Shown piece after piece: positions 8,160 through 12,647 of a stretch of DNA of 12,647 nucleotides. The notes below the pieces were generated by a model. The model was not told the origin of the DNA. It was given only the letters and a program-made list of their open reading frames with translations, and searched no databases. The stretch is taken from assembly GCA_016256075.1 (NCBI GenBank), contig SDVU01000522.1, positions 1-12,647 on the forward strand. The letters are read 5' to 3'. The position numbers and the translations under genes were made by a program. Source of the DNA: Dictyocoela muelleri (taxonomy: Eukaryota; Microsporidia). How positions within the stretch are numbered: the first letter of the stretch is position 1; each line of letters starts with the position of its first letter.

Positions 8160-9773
8160 ATGAAAGCAAAAATTGATCAAAACCAGACCGAGAAAAACGA
8201 TAATATTTTCGAAAATAAAAATGAACCCGATCATAAGTTTAACGAAATTGAATGTTTAGATAAAAATTTAAATGAAGAAAAAAACTCTGAAATGGTAAAA
8301 AATCAAGATTCATTATCGATTAATAAAGAAAATACAGTTAACATTAAAAGATTAAAAATAAATAATTCAGATAATGATAAAATTCAAAATAATGATAAAA
8401 CTCAAAATGACTATCAAAGAATTACGATATCTGAATTTAAAATTAATCACAAAATAATCAAAAATAAAAACATTTTTATCGTTGCTGATCTTATAAATGA
8501 TATAGAATATTCAGTAAACGATCAAAAAGAGAAAACAACCCTGTTAAAGAATATAATAAATGAATCAATCGATACTTTTAATAACCTTGTTTCATCAAAA
8601 TTTGATAAACATACAGAAATTAAATTGATAAATATTTCAAAAATAATAATTTCAAACGACGATCTATTAAGAATTTTTCTGGAGATTTCAACTCATGAAG
8701 CCTTGAAGTTTGTCTTAAAAAATAATAATTACAAGAAAAAAATATTTGCAAATTATGAAAATTTATTAATTGAATGTATTATGAATAAAGAAAACATAAA
8801 TGACTATATTTTAGTTTTAAAAGATTTATCATTAATCAGGCCGATGCTAATTCTTATGAATCTGAGATTTTGTGATATTGATCCCGGATTTATTAAGTCC
8901 AATATATTTAAATATGTTTCCAATCTCAATTACGAAATTGTTTTGAATGCTCTCGAAATTATTTTTAAGGGTAAAAATAGCAATATCCTCGAAATAAATT
9001 CTTATTCTGATGATCTTATTAAAATATTTATGAAAAGAGCCATTCTTGATGATATTGGTATGATGATTCTATATATTCTTGGTATTCGTGTTCATGAATT
9101 ATCACCCGATATTTTTTATATTGATCCAGTGATATTTTCAAGTCATTTTAAGATTATTGAACCAAATTTTCAGATGGTTCTAGCATTGGCTAAAGAAATA
9201 AAGAGATATAAATTTCCGGAGTCTGTATTTGAAAATAATGCTTCTATAAAAGATGATTATATGTATGATAGAGAGCGTGTATCATCCAAGACAAAAAATT
9301 TTATTACTAAACCTGAGAAGTTTAGATTTAAACCAAGCGCCGAAAAAATGATAAATATATTTAGAGAAGTTAAATATGAAGAAAAACAAGTAACAGAACT
9401 GATAACTATGATTTTAGATACATTAGACATTGAGGAAATTGGAAAACGTAATAAAATTATTTTTATACGGATTCTTAAGCTGTTTCAATGCGATAAAAAT
9501 TTCTTTTACAGGATAAGTGAGTTAATTGCCAATGAAAAAAATATTGAGGTTGTATTGGAACTGATTGAAGTTCTGAAGAATTCTAAATATAAACATTTGA
9601 TTGAAGATATGAGATATGATCAGAATTTAAAACGGCTTCTTTTGAGAATTTATCCGATAAATATGGGTGATAAAGAATTTTATAAATCATTATTAAATGA
9701 GTTTAAAGGGTTATCTGAGGTCATGGTCTTATTGGAATATTATCATTTAGAAACTGTTTTTTTGTTAAGTTGA
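8160..9773 (+). CDS. Helical-repeat protein, possibly symplekin/Pta1-like
   Basis: This is an intact 537-aa protein. Residues 1-95 are charged, Asn/Lys/Glu-rich and probably disordered, with a basic patch IKRLKIN at 62-68. From about 96 to the end it looks all-helical, as in HEAT/ARM-like solenoids; there is no signal peptide or clear membrane segment. I do not recognise it firmly. Residues 107-175 (IVADLINDIEYSVNDQKEKT, then SSKFDKHTEIK and DDLL) recall the symplekin N-terminal HEAT domain (VVDLLNQ, NDSK, DKSIEVRKF, ELLLKL), and SLIRPM at 224-229 recalls its RQRPM. Symplekin/Pta1 scaffolds the pre-mRNA 3'-end cleavage machinery; length and C-terminus do not confirm this. It is divergent to APC1 and flanked on both sides by SINE-like copies. 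The start is supported by CCCC one base upstream. That it is a real gene is near certain; the function is a guess. Confidence 0.85.
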   Translation: MKAKIDQNQTEKNDNIFENKNEPDHKFNEIECLDKNLNEEKNSEMVKNQDSLSINKENTVNIKRLKINNSDNDKIQNNDKTQNDYQRITISEFKINHKIIKNKNIFIVADLINDIEYSVNDQKEKTTLLKNIINESIDTFNNLVSSKFDKHTEIKLINISKIIISNDDLLRIFLEISTHEALKFVLKNNNYKKKIFANYENLLIECIMNKENINDYILVLKDLSLIRPMLILMNLRFCDIDPGFIKSNIFKYVSNLNYEIVLNALEIIFKGKNSNILEINSYSDDLIKIFMKRAILDDIGMMILYILGIRVHELSPDIFYIDPVIFSSHFKIIEPNFQMVLALAKEIKRYKFPESVFENNASIKDDYMYDRERVSSKTKNFITKPEKFRFKPSAEKMINIFREVKYEEKQVTELITMILDTLDIEEIGKRNKIIFIRILKLFQCDKNFFYRISELIANEKNIEVVLELIEVLKNSKYKHLIEDMRYDQNLKRLLLRIYPINMGDKEFYKSLLNEFKGLSEVMVLLEYYHLETVFLLS

Positions 9774-9791
9774 TAGAAAATATTCGAAAAA

Positions 9792-9797
9792 AATAAA
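9792..9797 (+). terminator. Candidate polyadenylation signal
   Basis: AATAAA lies 19 nt after the stop of the 537-aa gene, a plausible position for a short 3' UTR. Composition alone could produce it. Confidence 0.35.
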
Positions 9798-9813
9798 TTT
9801 AATTCATTAATTT

Positions 9814-9866
9814 ATAAAATTGAATCAAAGTTTTTTTATAAAATTGAATCAAAGTTTTTTTATAAA
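9814..9866. repeat. 24-bp tandem duplication
   Basis: ATAAAATTGAATCAAAG followed by seven T occurs twice head to tail (9814-9837, 9838-9861), with the start of a third copy. The two copies are identical, so the duplication is recent. It lies in the probable 3' flank of the 537-aa gene. Confidence 0.85.
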
Positions 9867-9989
9867 GTAATTTGAAGTTGAAAAATGTAATTTATAACTA
9901 TGAAATTATTTTCAACCTCACTTTTTAGTTCTTGTTGTTCAAGTTATAAGTCACCTACAAATCATTAATAGATTTTTTAAAACAATTTT

Positions 9990-10295
9990 CGTTTTTTTAA
10001 TGAATAAGCAGGATGCAGGTAATTAGACAATTTTTTTATGTTTTTTTATTATCAGTACTTTTTAACTTATAATCGTTGCCACACTCATACCCACACCCAA
10101 GAGAGTCCCTTCTGCTTCATTTTCATATTAGACCAAGTCTTAATCAGCTATACTACACTGAAACAACTGTATATTAATATTATATTTCTATAGTTATGAC
10201 CGGTTAATGTCATCCCATCATTATTTATTAAAGTGATGTTGAAAATATTTGAATCACGATACTTTAATTTTTGAATGAGTGTCAAGCTCCATTCT
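9990..10295 (-). mobile_element. tRNA-derived SINE-like element, copy B
   Basis: On the minus strand this copy aligns with copy A over nearly its whole length: AATAAATAATGA, TTAATATACAGT, CTGATTAAGACT, GCATCCTGCT and an A-rich end. The tRNA-like head has lost the middle of box A (AGCTTGACACTC against AGCTTAGTGGTAAGCACTC in copy C). Box B, TGATTCAAATA (10256-10246), is still good. Divergence from A looks considerable, so the insertion is old. Confidence 0.55.
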
Positions 10296-10507
10296 AAATT
10301 GTATTATTTATTTTTTATAATTTTAATCTCACATATTTGAAAATTATTTTATGAATTTTAAATTATTTAACAATAGGTGATAAATATTACAATATTAAAT
10401 AATGAATATTTCAAAATTAGTTGATTGATATTTGAAATTTATTTGTTTATTTATTTTTATCAAAGTATTTTAAAATAAAAAAAGCTAAAAAGCTCACAAG
10501 AAAATTA
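10296..10507. other. AT-rich stretch without recognisable features
   Basis: I see only AT-rich sequence and no gene or RNA here. Confidence 0.5.
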
Positions 10508-10524
10508 AATAAATACGTGAATAA
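10508..10524 (-). repeat. Inverted single unit of the 12-bp minisatellite
   Basis: AATAAATACGTGAATAA is the exact reverse complement of 17 nt of the minisatellite array that starts about 64 bp downstream. Together they could form a hairpin. Confidence 0.75.
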
Positions 10525-10587
10525 TTAATAAATATTTATTATTTTAAAATTTATTAGAACAAAAAATTAGACTCGAAGTATAAATAA

Positions 10588-10980
10588 CGTATTTATTCAT
10601 GTATTTATTCACGTATTTATTCACGTATTTATTCACGTATTTATTCACGTATTTATTCATGTATTTATTCACGTATTTATTCACGTATTATTCACGTATT
10701 TATTCACGTATTTATTCACGTATTTATTCACGTATTTATTCACGTATTTATTCACGTATTTATTCATGTATTTATTCGCGTATTTATTCACGTATTTATT
10801 CACGTATTTATTCACGTATTTATTCGTGTATTTATTCACGTATTTATTCACGTATTTATTCGTGTATTTATTCACGTATTTATTCACGTATTTATTCATG
10901 TATTTATTCACGTATTTTTTAACGTATTATTCACGTATTTATTCACGTATTTATTCACGTATTTATTCACGTATTTATTT
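10588..10980. repeat. 12-bp minisatellite, 33 units
   Basis: The unit is GTATTTATTCAC. I count 33 units: thirty full-length, two of 11 bp (units 9 and 29, one T missing) and a final partial one. Variation is nearly confined to the last two bases: AC in most units, AT in 1, 6, 15 and 26, GC in 16, GT in 20 and 23. Unit 28 is the only other variant (GTATTTTTTAAC). Units 18-26 show a three-unit (36-bp) rhythm of two AC units and one variant. The array stays open in several frames because the unit has no stop and is divisible by three, so long open stretches here are artefacts. Confidence 0.97.
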
Positions 10981-11426
10981 TCTTCTAAACATTTTACTTT
11001 TTTCATTTAAAAAATTACTAAGTAAGTAATATTTGATAAAAATTAATGTTGCGGAAAAAAAAATTAGATTTATTATTATCCAGCTATTATATTTTTTTAA
11101 CAGGAAATGGGGTTTTAAAATAATGCCCTTAATTAAACTCGTCTTAATATTTTTAAGATCAGAAGTAAATTTTTATCTTTAAAAAACTTTAATTTGTATA
11201 TTTCTATAACACATAATAACTAAAACAAAAAGAATGAAAAATACATCTAATTTGATTAATTTTAACTTATTCACTGTAGTAATTTATGTAATGTTGTATA
11301 TTAGCTTAAATCTTGTAAAGATTGTTTTTAGATATTTTAAAAATCTTATATCCATTAAAAAAATATCAGGTAGAGTAAATTATTTTTATAAATTAAATCT
11401 TTATATATTTGTAGCAATTTATTATT
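10981..11426. other. Gene-free stretch before the 5S gene
   Basis: I see no supportable gene. A 64-codon hydrophobic open stretch (11234-11428) overlaps the first two bases of the 5S gene and has no C-run before its ATG, so I treat it as chance. Confidence 0.5.
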
Positions 11427-11544
11427 AGTTACGGCCGAATCTACAGAAAATCACTGGATCCCGTCTGATCTCTTATGTTAAGACTGTAAGAGCCTATTTG
11501 AGTATTGAGGTGGGTGACCACTCGGAAAAGTTTTGTGCTTAACT
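11427..11544 (+). rRNA. 5S ribosomal RNA
   Basis: This 118-nt gene encodes the small RNA of the large ribosomal subunit. It aligns by eye with eukaryotic 5S from end to end: ACGGCC at positions 5-10, the strongly conserved CGTCTGATCTC, then GTTAAGA, GAGTATTGAGGTGGGTGACC and GGAAAA. Helix I pairs AGTTA with TAACT. Helix II pairs TCTACAG with CTGTAAGA around a bulge. GAGGTGG and CCACTC close a GTGA tetraloop with one bulged G. The internal control region (TTAAGACTGTAAGAGCC to GGTGGG) is expected to bind TFIIIA and recruit RNA polymerase III. It stands alone here, with no other rRNA gene or second copy. It shows many changes from animal 5S but keeps its pairing, so it is probably functional. Confidence 0.92.
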
Positions 11545-11549
11545 TTTTT
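11544..11549 (+). terminator. RNA polymerase III terminator of 5S
   Basis: Six T in a row begin at the last paired base of 5S helix I, the usual polymerase III stop signal. Confidence 0.8.
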
Positions 11550-11613
11550 AAATTACAGGTTTTTCAAAGAAAAAATTTATAATTGGCTTAGATTACTTAA
11601 TTACTAGGATACT

Positions 11614-11636
11614 TATCACGCGCGCAGCTCGTGATA
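11614..11636. repeat. Small GC-containing hairpin
   Basis: TATCACG and CGTGATA form a perfect 7-bp stem around CGCGCAGCT, about 70 bp after the 5S gene. No function is evident. Confidence 0.5.
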
Positions 11637-11940
11637 TAATTGAAAGTTTACTTCTGTTTAATTATCAAATTTTTAAATAAATAAATAATGACGTAATAGC
11701 ATTTAAATTATACTGAATGTTACACCCGTACACAAATTCAACCCTATCAATTGAAAGGCATTTTTTACTTATTAAAAATTGACATCTTAAACGATTCTAT
11801 TCAAAATTTACATTTTTTTTGATAGCTTTGTTTTCTGTTACAAATATTTAAAAATTTTTGAATAAAATAATCAAAATTTATATCTTACGTGTTAAATATT
11901 TTTTTGATATGCGAATCCGGTAAATCACAGTGTTTTCAAA

Positions 11941-12240
11941 AGCTAAGGCACATTTTCCATAGGTATATACACATTTTTTAAAAGCCATAACAAATTTATC
12001 AAGAACTATAGACACATTTATTTAGAGCTATAGACACAATTATTCATAGTTATAGACACAATTATTCAGAGTATATACACATTTTTGCATTGTTAGATAC
12101 GCGTATAAAGATTTATAGATCTATTTTTATGGAGTTATAGGCATATTTAATAGAGTTATAAACACATTTCTCCACACTTAGACACATTTTTACAGAGTTA
12201 TAGACATATTATTCTAGAGTTATAGACACTTTATTAGAAG
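11941..12240. repeat. Degenerate ~22-bp tandem array, about 14 units
   Basis: Units resemble AGTTATAGACACATTTATTC and are 20-24 bp long. The word TATAGACACA or a close variant recurs with this spacing throughout. Units are strongly diverged at the left end and best preserved near 12004-12060 and 12190-12230. No open frame follows the array, so it is non-coding. Confidence 0.85.
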
Positions 12241-12245
12241 AAGTC

Positions 12246-12279
12246 TGTATTACTGACGAAAATTTTGGTCTGTAATACA
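12246..12279. repeat. Imperfect hairpin after the 22-bp array
   Basis: TGTATTACTGAC and GTCTGTAATACA pair in 11 of 12 positions around a 10-nt loop (GAAAATTTTG), starting six bases past the array. Confidence 0.65.
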
Positions 12280-12368
12280 AACATAAATATATTTTTTTAA
12301 ATTAGGCATTCCATATAATTGAAATAACTTACTACCAAATATAAAAATTGATGAACATATGTATATAT

Positions 12369-12533
12369 TTAAGAATATAATATTCCTCTTATCACTCTAT
12401 TAAGATGGTCTAATACAAAAATATCATGTCTGTTATTTAATAATCTATTTACCATCATTTCCGCGAATTGAGAAAACTCCCCAAATAGATTTGTGGGTAA
12501 AATTATAATATTGTGAAAAAAAGAACCGCCGGT
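12369..12533 (-). other. Short coding-like fragment, faintly Rho-ATPase-like
   Basis: A 54-codon open stretch on the minus strand has protein-like content: NLFGEFSQFAEMMVNRLL, then NNRHDIFVLDHLNRVIRG. In bacterial transcription terminator Rho, the segment around Walker B reads QVAEMVIEKAKRL, then KDVIILLDSITRLARA. AEM, D, VLD and the two R line up, with a three-residue gap. There is no ATG at its beginning (two Met lie inside), no upstream C-run and no visible Walker A. It could be a fragment of a larger decayed or transferred gene, or a chance likeness. Confidence 0.22.
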
Positions 12534-12535
12534 TC
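12523..12535. repeat. Short GC-rich palindrome
   Basis: GAACC-GCC-GGTTC is an interrupted palindrome in an otherwise AT-rich stretch. It overlaps the start of the minus-strand coding-like fragment. Confidence 0.5.
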
Positions 12536-12647
12536 AAAAATCGCGAATTATTTTTATAACCCCTAAATGAGTTGAAATATAAAAAAATCTTTAAAAGTAA
12601 TAAAGGCTAAAATAAAATATGCTAGGACGGTATTTTTATAATCATAA

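Noticed and set aside
7247-10295. Copies A and B as long terminal repeats of one element around the 537-aa gene
   Set aside because: The copies are too diverged from each other, have tRNA-like heads with A and B boxes, and the enclosed gene is not an element protein.
10588-10980. CRISPR or telomere repeat
   Set aside because: Units are only 12 bp with no spacers, and the array is internal and unlike known telomere motifs.
10599-11029. Long open stretches encoding YLFT, RIYS or NKYV repeats
   Set aside because: They come from the stop-free 12-bp minisatellite and are not genes.
11234-11428. 64-aa hydrophobic ORF
   Set aside because: Its stop overlaps the first bases of the 5S rRNA, it has no C-run upstream, and its Ile/Leu/Phe/Tyr/Lys content is what AT-rich noise gives.

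Overview
The window looks like nuclear DNA from a microsporidian with an AT-rich, repeat-laden genome (Hamiltosporidium-like genomes fit this description; the genus is inference). Support comes from two long intronless genes read in the standard code, very high A+T, and a run of C directly upstream of both start codons (CCCC-TTT-ATG and CCCC-A-ATG). That run matches the CCC-type start-proximal motif known in microsporidia. A lone 5S rRNA gene shows the DNA is eukaryotic nuclear or at least 5S-bearing.

Layout. 1-2073 is gene-poor: a long hairpin (174-236), a degenerate array built on a G-run + TCACAATTT motif (445-755), one faint coding remnant (about 759-983), then nothing recognisable. 2074-6813 (minus) is a large gene for APC1, the scaffold of the anaphase-promoting complex, carrying six separate in-frame repeat or low-complexity expansions. 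6814-8159 is the divergent intergenic region between the two genes. It holds a 27-bp tandem repeat next to the APC1 start and two adjoining minus-strand copies of what I read as a tRNA-derived SINE. 8160-9773 (plus) encodes a 537-aa helical protein that I cannot name firmly; symplekin/Pta1 is the best guess. A third SINE copy lies at 9990-10295. A 33-unit, 12-bp minisatellite fills 10588-10980. A 5S rRNA gene with a T6 terminator is at 11427-11549. A degenerate ~22-bp tandem array covers 11941-12240, and the window ends with a short minus-strand coding-like fragment (12369-12533).

The two protein genes are divergent neighbours and nothing suggests a shared pathway beyond both being housekeeping-like. 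The striking theme is repeat growth at every scale: coding minisatellites inside APC1, two non-coding arrays, a G-run motif array and a short-element family with RNA polymerase III-type A and B boxes. I saw no viral or retroviral remnant.
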